NCBI GenBank assembly: GCA_020025575.1
Contig: JAHHRW010000017.1
Coordinates: 1-34,788, forward strand
DNA from: Oscillospiraceae bacterium
GTDB lineage: Bacteria > Bacillota > Clostridia > Oscillospirales > Oscillospiraceae
DNA: 34,788 bases
Direction of reading: 5' to 3'
Shown here: piece by piece, positions 16,859 to 24,509 of the stretch
Numbering within the stretch: the stretch's first letter is position 1
How the letters are laid out: each line of letters starts with the position of its first letter
Position numbers and translations under genes: made by a program
The notes under the pieces: model-generated
What the model saw: the letters and a program-made list of their open reading frames with translations, nothing else
Database searches by the model: none
What the model was told of the DNA's origin: nothing

Positions 16859-17293
16859 TCAATCCCGCATGCCTGATTGCATGGATGCAAACCAGTCACT
16901 TTCGATGTTCAAAATATCTTCCATGGGAATTTTTACACCATCTGATAGAATCATAACTTTTTGAATGGTGTCAATTTTCCGAACCGTTCCCACCGTTGTC
17001 ACATATGCGCCTCCCTGTTTTCTTATATCCGGACAAAAATACGTAACCGAAATGACAGGGCCAATCCCATATTCTGAGAGCATCCTTAGCTTTTCATTCA
17101 GCGCCCATTGCACACTTTCTGTCAGTTCAATTTTCTGCTGTGTCAAACGGGCGGTTTCCTCAATCACAGAATCGTACCCCACCAGTGCCGCAAACGGAGA
17201 AAACTGAGCCCCCCGGTCTATGGCGGGCATCCGTGGCCGGGTGGGCGAAACATGGTGCGGCAGATAGAGCATATCATCATATTTTCCACTCAT
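16859..17293 (-). CDS. YolD-like protein
   Basis: A 144-aa member of the YolD-like family, small proteins found next to Y-family polymerases in Firmicutes and often predicted to be functional partners in translesion synthesis. The N-terminal stretch MSGKYDDMLYLPHHVS and the following RPRM-x-x-x-DRGAQFSPFAAL-x-GYD are characteristic; the C-terminal half is the YolD beta-rich domain. Its ATG overlaps the polymerase stop by 4 bases (ATGA), so it is translated together with the polymerase under the same SOS-type promoter. Biochemical role not established. Confidence 0.85.
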   Translation of the reverse strand: MSGKYDDMLYLPHHVSPTRPRMPAIDRGAQFSPFAALVGYDSVIEETARLTQQKIELTESVQWALNEKLRMLSEYGIGPVISVTYFCPDIRKQGGAYVTTVGTVRKIDTIQKVMILSDGVKIPMEDILNIESDWFASMQSGMRD

Positions 17294-18783
17294 GCCTTAT
17301 GTCCTCCGATCTGGCTGTTTCGTTCTATGGTAGTTGCGCCCTGTTCTAGATTCATACCCTTTAGGATGGCGTTCTTTCCATATTTCTTGCGAATCATTAG
17401 CATAGCCTGCTGTCTGCGTTTCTCCCGCTGAAGCGCTGCCTGTTCCTCCTGTCTGGCATCTAAGTCGGTGAATAAATCGATCTGCTCACAGATGAGATCT
17501 CGATCTGCCATATTCTCTGACACCAGGCGGTTGGCAACAATGGTGATTCTGCGAATCAGCAGGTTGGGATTCACAATTCGTTGGTATAGATCCATCATGG
17601 CATCCATAATTTTCATGGTCGAAGAAGTCTTGCCATCCAGGTTCGCCGTCCCGTGGGCGTGCTTCGGTATTGGTCGGCCATAGACATCTGTTGAAATTGG
17701 GCCTGTGTAGGTTTTGCTGATATTCGGGTCTGTCAAATTCTCGATATCATACCCCACTGTCAGTACCAGCTGATCTGTCACAAGCCCCTTCTCCACCAAA
17801 TCCAGTACCAACAAATCCGTCATTTCCCGCGTAACAAGCTTTCCTCTTGCAAATGTGGACGCTTCGCTCAATACCTGTCCGGAGCTAATGGAATTGCTCT
17901 GGGGCTTATAGGCTTTGATATCTGCCATAGTGCAAGGTTCCCATCCCCATGCATGATCGATGAGCAATTCCGCATTCACGCCGAACAGCTTATATAAAAG
18001 CGCTTCATTGTTCATGGAGCATCTTGCCACATCGCCCATCGTAAACAGTCCGTGGGTTTCCAACTTCCTGGCATACCCTTTCCCCACTCGCCAGAAATCC
18101 GTCAACGGGCGATGGGTCCAAAGATTTTTACGATAGCGCAGCTCATCAAGTTCTGCAATGCGGACACCATTTTGATCCGCAGGAATGTGTTTTGCCTCAA
18201 TATCCATGGCTACCTTGCACAGATACAAGTTGGTTCCGATTCCTGCCGTGGCAGTCACGCCAGAGGTTTCCAGCACATCCAGAATCATCTTCATGGCAAG
18301 CTCCCTTGCCGTGCATCCATAGGTATTCAGGTATCCGGTCACATCCATGAACACTTCATCAATGGAGTAAACGTGGATATCCTCCGGTGCTACATACTTC
18401 AGATAGACATTATATATCAGGGAACTGCATTCCATATAATAGGACATTCTGGGAGGTGCCACGATATAATCAATGGCAAGCGATGCATCGCCGGCTAATT
18501 CCCTTGCATCATAGGATTTCCCGGTGAATTCTCGTCCCGGAGCTTTGGCTCTGCGCAGGGCATTGGCCTCGTTGACTTTCTGAACGGTTTCAAACAGTCG
18601 GGGTCTGCCGGGTATGCCGTAACTTTTCAGTGAAGGAGACACCGCAAGACAGATGGTTTTTTCCGTTCGGCTGGCGTCTGCGACCACCAGATTGGTGGTC
18701 ATCGGATCCAGTTCCCGAGCGATACACTCTACAGATGCATAGAAGGATTTTAAGTCGATTGCAATATACGTTCTATTCTTCAC
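17290..18783 (-). CDS. Y-family (UmuC/DinB-type) translesion DNA polymerase
   Basis: Error-prone polymerase for damaged templates, 497 aa. Seen: the first catalytic carboxylate in IDLKSFYASVEC (D10 with S13-F14-Y15), the second set in YSIDEVFMD (D142, E143), thumb/HhH region, little finger, and a basic, Gln/Arg-rich C-terminus that may bind the clamp. Reading frame extends to 18846, but I choose the GTG at 18783. It has a GGAGAGGGGG tract just upstream, gives the normal N-terminus, and the promoter (-10 at 18823-18818) overlaps the region upstream. An ATG at 18801 lacks a ribosome site. Expression is probably SOS-controlled. Co-operonic with the YolD-like gene. Confidence 0.9.
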   Translation of the reverse strand: MKNRTYIAIDLKSFYASVECIARELDPMTTNLVVADASRTEKTICLAVSPSLKSYGIPGRPRLFETVQKVNEANALRRAKAPGREFTGKSYDARELAGDASLAIDYIVAPPRMSYYMECSSLIYNVYLKYVAPEDIHVYSIDEVFMDVTGYLNTYGCTARELAMKMILDVLETSGVTATAGIGTNLYLCKVAMDIEAKHIPADQNGVRIAELDELRYRKNLWTHRPLTDFWRVGKGYARKLETHGLFTMGDVARCSMNNEALLYKLFGVNAELLIDHAWGWEPCTMADIKAYKPQSNSISSGQVLSEASTFARGKLVTREMTDLLVLDLVEKGLVTDQLVLTVGYDIENLTDPNISKTYTGPISTDVYGRPIPKHAHGTANLDGKTSSTMKIMDAMMDLYQRIVNPNLLIRRITIVANRLVSENMADRDLICEQIDLFTDLDARQEEQAALQREKRRQQAMLMIRKKYGKNAILKGMNLEQGATTIERNSQIGGHKA

Positions 18784-18804
18784 AGTAGTCCCCCTCTCCA
18801 TTTT

Positions 18805-18846
18805 GAACATTTGTTTTATTATAATATGAAATATTTCCAACGTCAA
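18805..18846 (-). promoter_or_regulatory. SOS promoter: -35/-10 plus LexA-box-like operator
   Basis: On the minus strand TTGACG (18846-18841), a 17-base spacer and perfect TATAAT (18823-18818). The predicted start point, near 18811, is covered by GAACATTTGTTT (plus strand, 18805-18816), a match to the Firmicutes LexA/DinR box GAAC-N4-GTTC with one mismatch. LexA bound here would block initiation of the polymerase-yolD operon until DNA damage. Confidence 0.72.
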
Positions 18847-18900
18847 TGGAAAAATCAGACATATGGTAAACGGTTCCGTTCAGAATGATTTGTAAAAACA

Positions 18901-18952
18901 GGAATATATTCCACAACTTACGCATAATCTTTAAATGTTATGGAATCATAAC
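18901..18952. promoter_or_regulatory. Two inverted repeats upstream of rubredoxin
   Basis: A perfect 12-base palindrome GGAATATATTCC (18901-18912) and an inverted repeat GTTATG-gaat-CATAAC (18937-18952) lie in the 130 bases before the rubredoxin gene, the second ending 10 bases before its ribosome site. They may be operators or short leader hairpins. I see no clear -35/-10 pair for rubredoxin and no named regulator box. Confidence 0.4.
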
Positions 18953-18975
18953 CCATCATCTAGGAGGAAACGATT

Positions 18976-19131
18976 ATGAAATATATCTGTGACATTTGTG
19001 GATGGATTTACGACGAAGAACTGGGATATCCAGAGGAAGGCACTGCCCCCGGAACCAAATTCGAGGATCTGCCGGAAGACTTTCTGTGCCCCCTGTGTTT
19101 TGTGGGTAAAGACCAGTTCTCCGAAGTATAG
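18976..19131 (+). CDS. Rubredoxin
   Basis: Small electron carrier with one Fe(Cys)4 site, 51 aa, cytoplasmic; in anaerobes it typically feeds electrons to oxidative-stress reductases. Seen: C5-x-x-C8-G-W-x-Y-D and C38-P-L-C41 followed by VGKDQF. The glycine that nearly always follows the last cysteine is replaced by phenylalanine (CPLCF), which is unusual and lies against the metal site. AGGAGG is 8 bases before the ATG. The gene is monocistronic, ending in a terminator shared with the convergent icd. Confidence 0.9.
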   Translation: MKYICDICGWIYDEELGYPEEGTAPGTKFEDLPEDFLCPLCFVGKDQFSEV

Positions 19132-19145
19132 TCTTCCCAAAACAA

Positions 19146-19175
19146 AAAGGAGCATCCCACGGGACGCTCCTTTGT
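19146..19175. terminator. Bidirectional terminator between rubredoxin and icd
   Basis: Stem 19146-19153 with 19166-19173 (AAAGGAGC/GCTCCTTT), continued by TCCC/GGGA after one mismatch. T-rich flank on the minus side (TTTTTG) and TTTGTCTTT on the plus side. Confidence 0.78.
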
Positions 19176-19177
19176 CT

Positions 19178-20290
19178 TTATAACAATTGCAAGATTGCAT
19201 CTGTGTATGATTCTCCTGTGACTCCGGAATCATCCACAGAAACCATCAGGGGACACTGCTGCATAGCCTTCTCCAGCCTTTCGGCCTTGTCCGCCCTGCA
19301 AATATGCCGCAGCAGCATGGCCTCTGCCTTTAGGATGCTGGCAGGATTTGCATAGTCCTGCAATCCCTGCTCGATCAGCCGGGGGGCTGAACCGTGGATT
19401 GCCTCAAACATCGCAAACCTGTCGCCAATATTGGCACTGCCGGCAGTTCCCACACCGCCCTGAATCTGCGCAGCTTCGTCGGTAATGATATCTCCGTATA
19501 GATTGGGCAGCAGCACCACTTGGAACTGATCGCGAATCTGCTCATTCACAAGATTCGCTGTCATAATATCGATGTACCAATCATCCACCGTAATGCCGGG
19601 ATAATCCTTAGCCACCTCATGACAAATGGCGGTAAACTTGCCGTCTGTCTTTTTCATGATATTGGCCTTGGTCACGATACTCAATCGTGTTTTCCCATTG
19701 TGCTTGGCATATTCAAAAGCCGCCCGGGCAATCCGTCTGGTTCCCAAATCTGTGGTTACCTTGAAATCTACCGCCATGCCGGGCAGTTCCACGCCACGGC
19801 TCCCCAGTACATACTCGCCCTCGGTATTTTCACGGTAGAACACCCAGTCAATGTTCTGATCCTGGATGGATACTGGGCGCACATTGGCATATAGATCCAG
19901 TTCCCGACGCAGGGCCACATTGGCGCTTTCCATTTTGCCACCCATGGGCGTGGTGGTCGGCCCTTTCAGCAGTACGTCACAGGTTTTGATTTGCTCCAAT
20001 ACCTCTGTTGGGACTGCCTGTTTCTTTTGAAGGCGATTTTCAATGGTCAGGCCCTCAATGTCCTTTACCACAATCGTGCCCGAGGAAATCTCGTCATCCA
20101 AAAGTTTCCCCATGACACGCTTCGCTTGTTTCATAATCAGCGGGCCAATCCCATCACCATCAATCAAACCAATGGTGATACACGGTTTGGATGTAAAATC
20201 GGTCTTGTCACTATTCATATGTTCTACGCGCTGCATCTGCTCCTGCAGAAGTTTCCGGAAACTCTCACAAGCCAAATCCAATTCATTCAT
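19178..20290 (-). CDS. icd: Isocitrate dehydrogenase (NAD-type, isocitrate/isopropylmalate dehydrogenase family)
   Basis: Oxidative decarboxylation of isocitrate to 2-oxoglutarate; 370 aa. Seen: IGLIDGDGIGP near residue 40, the substrate loop YRENTEGEYV, the metal-binding NLYGDIITDEAAQ, and GSAP in EAIHGSAPRLI. About 38 residues precede the core, more than usual. The start is nevertheless supported by AAGGAGG 7 bases upstream and an ATGA overlap with the aconitase stop. Pairing with aconitase in one operon favours isocitrate over isopropylmalate as substrate. NAD rather than NADP use is inferred from the family branch and not proven. Supplies 2-oxoglutarate for glutamate synthesis in an anaerobe with an incomplete TCA cycle. 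Confidence 0.88.
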   Translation of the reverse strand: MNELDLACESFRKLLQEQMQRVEHMNSDKTDFTSKPCITIGLIDGDGIGPLIMKQAKRVMGKLLDDEISSGTIVVKDIEGLTIENRLQKKQAVPTEVLEQIKTCDVLLKGPTTTPMGGKMESANVALRRELDLYANVRPVSIQDQNIDWVFYRENTEGEYVLGSRGVELPGMAVDFKVTTDLGTRRIARAAFEYAKHNGKTRLSIVTKANIMKKTDGKFTAICHEVAKDYPGITVDDWYIDIMTANLVNEQIRDQFQVVLLPNLYGDIITDEAAQIQGGVGTAGSANIGDRFAMFEAIHGSAPRLIEQGLQDYANPASILKAEAMLLRHICRADKAERLEKAMQQCPLMVSVDDSGVTGESYTDAILQLL

Positions 20291-22221
20291 TGTCCACCCT
20301 CCTTGGTGTAGTTCAGCAATCCACCTGCCATCAAAATGGCCTGCTGCCGATGGGTTAGATTACACAGTGCTGTAAAGCACCTGCCTGTGGTGCTGTCCGT
20401 GACGTTCAGTTTTCCCTGAGCCATTCCGGATTCGATATTCTCTAAATGCAATACATGATCCTGCTGCAAAGCGTCGTAATCGGCAGAATCTGCAAAGGTA
20501 AGGGGCAGGATACCTGCATTGATCAGGTTTGCCACATGGATTCTTGCAAAGCTCTTGGCGATGACACAACGAACGCCCAGATACATGGGTACCAGCGCTG
20601 CATGCTCTCTGGAGGAACCTTGACCGTAATTGCTGCCACCGATAATGATACCGCTGTGCTGTGCCTGCTTGGCTCGCTGTGCAAAAGTCGGGTCGCAGAC
20701 CTCAAAGCAGAACTGGGATAGATAAGGGATATTGGAGCGATAAGGCAGGATCTTGGCCCCTGCCGGCATAATATGGTCTGTGGTAATATTATCGCCCACG
20801 CACAAAAGGATTTCACCGTCCATAGAATCTGCAAATGGCTCAGATTTGGGGAACGGTTTGATATTGGGGCCACGCAGAACCTCTGCCTTAGCCGCATGAT
20901 CTGCGCTGAGAGGCGCCAGTATTGCTGAATCGTTAATTTTGAATTTTTCGGGCATCTGCACTTGAATATTCCCCTCAATAGTGGTTGGATCCGTAATAAA
21001 GCCAGTCAATGCCGAGGCAACCGCTGTCTCAGGGGAAACCAAATATACCTGACCATCTTTGGTTCCGCTGCGCCCCAAAAAATTCCGGTTAAAGGTGCGC
21101 AGGCTCACGCCGGAGGAATTGGGGGAGAACCCCATGCCGATACAGGGTCCGCAGGCACACTCGAGTACCCGAGCGCCGCTCGCCAAAATATCACTCAACG
21201 CACCACAGTCAGAAAGCATCGTCAGCACCTGACGGGAGCCCGGAGAGATGGACAGGCTGACATCAGGCGCAATGGTCTTGCCCTTGAGCATAGCTGCAAC
21301 CTTCAGCATATCCAGCAATGACGAATTGGTACAGGAACCAATGCATACCTGATCCACCTTTACATGCTTCAGCGTCTCCACTGCAACCACATTGTCAGGA
21401 CTGTGGGGACAGGCAATCATGGGTTTCAGCTGGGACAGGTCAATATCAATCACACGGTCATACGCTGCATCTTCGTCACTGGAAAGAGGTATATAGTCTT
21501 CTGCTCTCCCCTGCGCCGCAAGAAACTGACGTGTCACCTCATCCGATGGGAAAATGGAAGTGGTAGCCCCCAATTCGGTGCCCATGTTGGTAATGGTGGC
21601 ACGCTCCGGAACAGACAAAGAGGCAATCCCCTCCCCGCCCCATTCTATCATCGCTCCAACGCCGCCCTTAACCGACAGAATGCGCAGCAATTCCAAACTG
21701 ATGTCCTTCGCCGTGACATAGGGCTTTCGTTTTCCAGTCAAATTGACCTTATACATCTTTGGCATGGTAATATAATATGCTCCGCCGCCCATTGCCACGG
21801 CAACATCCATGCCGCCGGCACCGAAGGCCAGCATTCCCATGCCACCGCCGGTAGGCGTATGGCTGTCTGAGCCGATGAGGGTCTTGCCAGGCTTGCCAAA
21901 CCGCTCCAGATGAACCTGATGGCAGATTCCGTTGCCGGGGCGAGAAAAATAAACGCCGTATTTGGCCGCCACTGTCTGCAAATAGCGATGATCGTCTGCA
22001 TTTTCAAACCCACACTGCAAAGTATTGTGGTCTACATAGGCCACACTGAGTTCTGTTTTTACCCGGGGAATCCCCATGGTTTCAAACTCCAGATACGCCA
22101 TGGTTCCTGTTGCATCCTGCGTCAAAGTCTGGTCGATTTTCAAGGCAACTTCACTTCCGGGTGTCATGTCACCGGAAATCAGGTGAGACTGAATGATTTT
22201 TTGTGCAATTGTTTTACCCAT
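20287..22221 (-). CDS. acnA: Aconitate hydratase
   Basis: Converts citrate to isocitrate using a [4Fe-4S] cluster; 644 aa, the short (mitochondrial/homoaconitase-like) type. Seen: cluster ligands C297 (CIGSCTNSS), C357 and C360 (CACGPCIG); HTPTGGGMGMLAFGAGG (121-137); and the C-terminal swivel domain with GGSNYGQGSSREHAAL. Its ATG lies 8 bases inside the end of the upstream GntR gene, and its stop overlaps icd by 4 bases, so regulator, aconitase and dehydrogenase form one tightly coupled operon. A ribosome site AAAGGATG lies about 7 bases upstream. Citrate synthase is not in this window. Confidence 0.93.
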   Translation of the reverse strand: MGKTIAQKIIQSHLISGDMTPGSEVALKIDQTLTQDATGTMAYLEFETMGIPRVKTELSVAYVDHNTLQCGFENADDHRYLQTVAAKYGVYFSRPGNGICHQVHLERFGKPGKTLIGSDSHTPTGGGMGMLAFGAGGMDVAVAMGGGAYYITMPKMYKVNLTGKRKPYVTAKDISLELLRILSVKGGVGAMIEWGGEGIASLSVPERATITNMGTELGATTSIFPSDEVTRQFLAAQGRAEDYIPLSSDEDAAYDRVIDIDLSQLKPMIACPHSPDNVVAVETLKHVKVDQVCIGSCTNSSLLDMLKVAAMLKGKTIAPDVSLSISPGSRQVLTMLSDCGALSDILASGARVLECACGPCIGMGFSPNSSGVSLRTFNRNFLGRSGTKDGQVYLVSPETAVASALTGFITDPTTIEGNIQVQMPEKFKINDSAILAPLSADHAAKAEVLRGPNIKPFPKSEPFADSMDGEILLCVGDNITTDHIMPAGAKILPYRSNIPYLSQFCFEVCDPTFAQRAKQAQHSGIIIGGSNYGQGSSREHAALVPMYLGVRCVIAKSFARIHVANLINAGILPLTFADSADYDALQQDHVLHLENIESGMAQGKLNVTDSTTGRCFTALCNLTHRQQAILMAGGLLNYTKEGGQ

Positions 22222-22867
22222 TGTCGTTCATCCTTTCAATCATACTTTGCTTGGCTGCCTGAATATGCTGAGCTGTCAATTCCGCAGCTTTTTGAGGGTC
22301 GTGCGCCGCAATCGCATCATAAATTTGTCGGTGTTCTTTTACCATGTTCAGAACTCGTTCCTCCTTTGCCAGTGCCGCTTTGCGAAAACGTGTGGTTTTG
22401 CGATGCAATGGAAGCAATGTGTCCCGAATCACATTTCTGCCGCTGGCAATGCAAATAACATGGTGAAATCTTGCATCCATCTGGTTCAAATGCTCCAAAT
22501 CCGATTTGTCGCAGAAAAACTCCTGCAATTGGACCACATGTTTTAATTCATCAAGATGCTCCTGCGTAATATTCATTGCCGCATGATAGGATGCCAGAGG
22601 TTCCACATACTGCCGGATTTCCATAATATCAATCAGATCATCCTCTGTAATGCCTAAAACCACGCTGCCCTTTCCGCTATCCTCAATCAGCCGTTCCTGC
22701 TCCAGCCGACGCAGAGCCTCCCGAATAGGCGTTCTGCTGACTCCCAGTTGTTCCACCAGTTTCAGCTCTGTTAAAATGTCCCCACGGGCATAGACGCCCA
22801 TAACAATGTCATTTTCCAATTTGTCAAATACCTGATCAGCTAAGGATGTGGTCTTAAACGCTCTCAT
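22214..22867 (-). CDS. GntR-family (FadR/FCD) transcriptional regulator of acn-icd
   Basis: A 217-aa regulator with an N-terminal winged helix-turn-helix (LGVSRTPIREALRRLEQERLI at about 44-65) and a C-terminal FCD ligand-binding domain rich in metal/carboxylate-binding histidines and acidic residues. The frame is open to 22918, but the ATG at 22867 (GGAG 4 bases upstream, MRAFKTTSLADQV start) is preferred because the upstream part contains its promoter and operator. It overlaps aconitase by 8 bases. FCD proteins often bind citrate or similar carboxylates; a citrate/isocitrate effector is my inference from the operon. Confidence 0.9.
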   Translation of the reverse strand: MRAFKTTSLADQVFDKLENDIVMGVYARGDILTELKLVEQLGVSRTPIREALRRLEQERLIEDSGKGSVVLGITEDDLIDIMEIRQYVEPLASYHAAMNITQEHLDELKHVVQLQEFFCDKSDLEHLNQMDARFHHVICIASGRNVIRDTLLPLHRKTTRFRKAALAKEERVLNMVKEHRQIYDAIAAHDPQKAAELTAQHIQAAKQSMIERMNDNG

Positions 22868-22885
22868 ATAACTCCAGCTCCGTTT

Positions 22886-22929
22886 TGTATTATTGTATAC
22901 AATTATACATATTGCCACCTAATTGTCAA
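22886..22929 (-). promoter_or_regulatory. Autoregulated promoter with 24-base GntR palindrome
   Basis: Minus strand: TTGACA (22929-22924), 16-base spacer, TATAAT (22907-22902). A perfect palindrome ATTGTATACAAT (22892-22903) extends to a 24-base near-palindrome (22886-22909, one mismatched pair) covering the -10 and start point. TTGTATACAA-type sites are typical for FadR-like GntR regulators, so the first gene very likely represses its own operon. Confidence 0.8.
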
Positions 22930-22967
22930 GCTAAATCTACACAGAGCGGACAGGCGTTTATTACATA

Positions 22968-22996
22968 AAGACATTTTGCACAAAATGTTCGTCTTC
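22968..22996. promoter_or_regulatory. Inverted repeat upstream of brnQ
   Basis: ACATTTTG-CA-CAAAATGT (22971-22988), with outer AAGAC (22968-22972) and GTCTT (22992-22996) also complementary. Located about 60 bases before the brnQ promoter; could be an operator or a transcript-end hairpin. No named regulator assigned. Confidence 0.35.
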
Positions 22997-23045
22997 ACAG
23001 TCCCAAATTCCGTTCAGGATTTTTTAACAATTTCTTATACAATAA

Positions 23046-23074
23046 TTTACAAATTAGGGTATTTGTGGTATATT
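23046..23074 (+). promoter_or_regulatory. brnQ promoter
   Basis: TTTACA (23046-23051), 17-base spacer, TATATT (23069-23074) with extended TGG. Its position means translation must begin at the ATG at 23106, not at the in-frame codon at 23073. Confidence 0.7.
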
Positions 23075-23105
23075 GGTCGAAATTGGTTTTTGGGAGAGTG
23101 AAATT

Positions 23106-24410
23106 ATGAAACTTAAAAAGCAAGAGATATTGCTCGTAAGCATTATGCTCTTTTCCCTGTTCTTTGGTGCAGGAAACCTGATTTTCCCCCCTTTTCTTGG
23201 GCAAAAGGCGGCAGATATGACCGTCTTGGCCTTTCTGGGCTTTTTGATTACGGCTGTCGTACTTCCTGTATTGGGGGTTGTGGTGGTCGCTAAATTCGGT
23301 GGACTGGATGCTTTAGCCCGAAAGGTCGGCAGTAAATTTGCTGTTTTATTCACCATTCTGATCTATCTCTCCATAGGCCCGGGATTGGGAATCCCCAGAG
23401 CCGCCTCTGTCCCCTTTGAAATGGCCGTTGCACCTTATCTGCCGGAAGGCTCCCCCTTTACACTGTTCATGTTGGGATATTCTCTGGTGTTTTTTCTTTT
23501 GGCTTGCTGGCTCTGTATGAATCCGCAGAAACTGGTGGACAGAATTGGACATATTTTAACCCCCAGTCTTTTAATTCTGATTACAATTCTGTTCATTACA
23601 TTTATATTTAAGGGAAAAGTAGATGTCTCTCAGGCCCAGCCAGCCTATCAGGACGTTCCCTTTATGCAGGGGTTTGTGGATGGCTATGAAACCATGGATA
23701 CCATCGCCGCACTGAATTTCGGTCTGGTCATCGCCACCACCCTCACCGCTCTAGGCATTCAGGAAAAGAAAGGCATCATGCGCTATACCGTCCTTTGCGG
23801 TATCATTGCCGGAACCATTTTGACGGGTGTGTATTCGATGCTGACCTATATGGGCATGGCAAGTTCCGGTGTATATGCCCTGGGTGAAAACGGTGCATAT
23901 ACGCTGCGGCATATTGTCTATCAGCTGTTCGGCACCCCCGGTTCCATTTTGCTGGCAGCAATTTTCACACTGGCTTGCCTGACCACCTGTGTCGGACTCA
24001 TAAACTCCATTGCGCTCTTTTTCTCCAAATTGTATCCCAAGCTGAAGTACAGGACCCTGGTGCTGTTGATTACCGGTTTCTCTTTCCTGGTCTGCAATCA
24101 GGGGCTGAATACCATCCTCAGCATCTCTATTCCAGTTCTAAACGCAATCTACCCCATTTCCATCGTCCTGATTGTTCTGGGTCTGACGGATCAATGGTTT
24201 GAGGCCAATCCCTACATCTACCCCTGCACCATTGCAGGCACCGGCATTGTAAGTGTCGTTTATGCGCTGTATCAGCTCAAACTTCCTTTGGGCATCGTGG
24301 GGAAGGCTTTTCATCTTCTACCGCTGTACTCCATGGGTTTTGGCTGGGTTCCTGTTGCAATGATCATAGCAGTCATCTGCCTGCTGCTATACAAACTGAA
24401 ATCCCGTTAA
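23106..24410 (+). CDS. brnQ: Branched-chain amino acid transporter (LIVCS family)
   Basis: Cation-coupled uptake of leucine, isoleucine and valine across the cytoplasmic membrane; 434 aa with about 12 hydrophobic segments. The N-terminal LFSLFFGAGNLIFPPFLG is the BrnQ signature, followed by GPGLGIPRAASVPFE, also typical. GGGAG lies about 9 bases before the ATG, which is preferred over an upstream in-frame start that overlaps the -10. Monocistronic, ending in a strong terminator. Confidence 0.92.
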   Translation: MKLKKQEILLVSIMLFSLFFGAGNLIFPPFLGQKAADMTVLAFLGFLITAVVLPVLGVVVVAKFGGLDALARKVGSKFAVLFTILIYLSIGPGLGIPRAASVPFEMAVAPYLPEGSPFTLFMLGYSLVFFLLACWLCMNPQKLVDRIGHILTPSLLILITILFITFIFKGKVDVSQAQPAYQDVPFMQGFVDGYETMDTIAALNFGLVIATTLTALGIQEKKGIMRYTVLCGIIAGTILTGVYSMLTYMGMASSGVYALGENGAYTLRHIVYQLFGTPGSILLAAIFTLACLTTCVGLINSIALFFSKLYPKLKYRTLVLLITGFSFLVCNQGLNTILSISIPVLNAIYPISIVLIVLGLTDQWFEANPYIYPCTIAGTGIVSVVYALYQLKLPLGIVGKAFHLLPLYSMGFGWVPVAMIIAVICLLLYKLKSR

Positions 24411-24411
24411 T

Positions 24412-24448
24412 AAAAGGGTTCGGATTCATCAGAGTCCGAACCTTTTTT
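24412..24448 (+). terminator. Intrinsic terminator after brnQ
   Basis: 12-bp stem with one G-T pair (about 24413-24424 with 24435-24446 region), followed by a run of six T ending at 24448. Confidence 0.85.
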
Positions 24449-24459
24449 CCGTTATGGAA

Positions 24460-24487
24460 TTGACCCATAGAAAAAATCTGATATACT
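24460..24487 (+). promoter_or_regulatory. Promoter of the moxR-coxE pair
   Basis: TTGACC (24460-24465), 16-base spacer, TATACT (24482-24487) with extended TGA. About 15-20 bases of leader before the ribosome site. Confidence 0.65.
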
Positions 24488-24509
24488 GAAAAGAAAACGG
24501 AGGGATACA

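Noticed and set aside
18784..18846. Upstream ATG starts for the Y-family polymerase
   Set aside because: They overlap the -35/-10 elements and the LexA-like box and lack ribosome sites.
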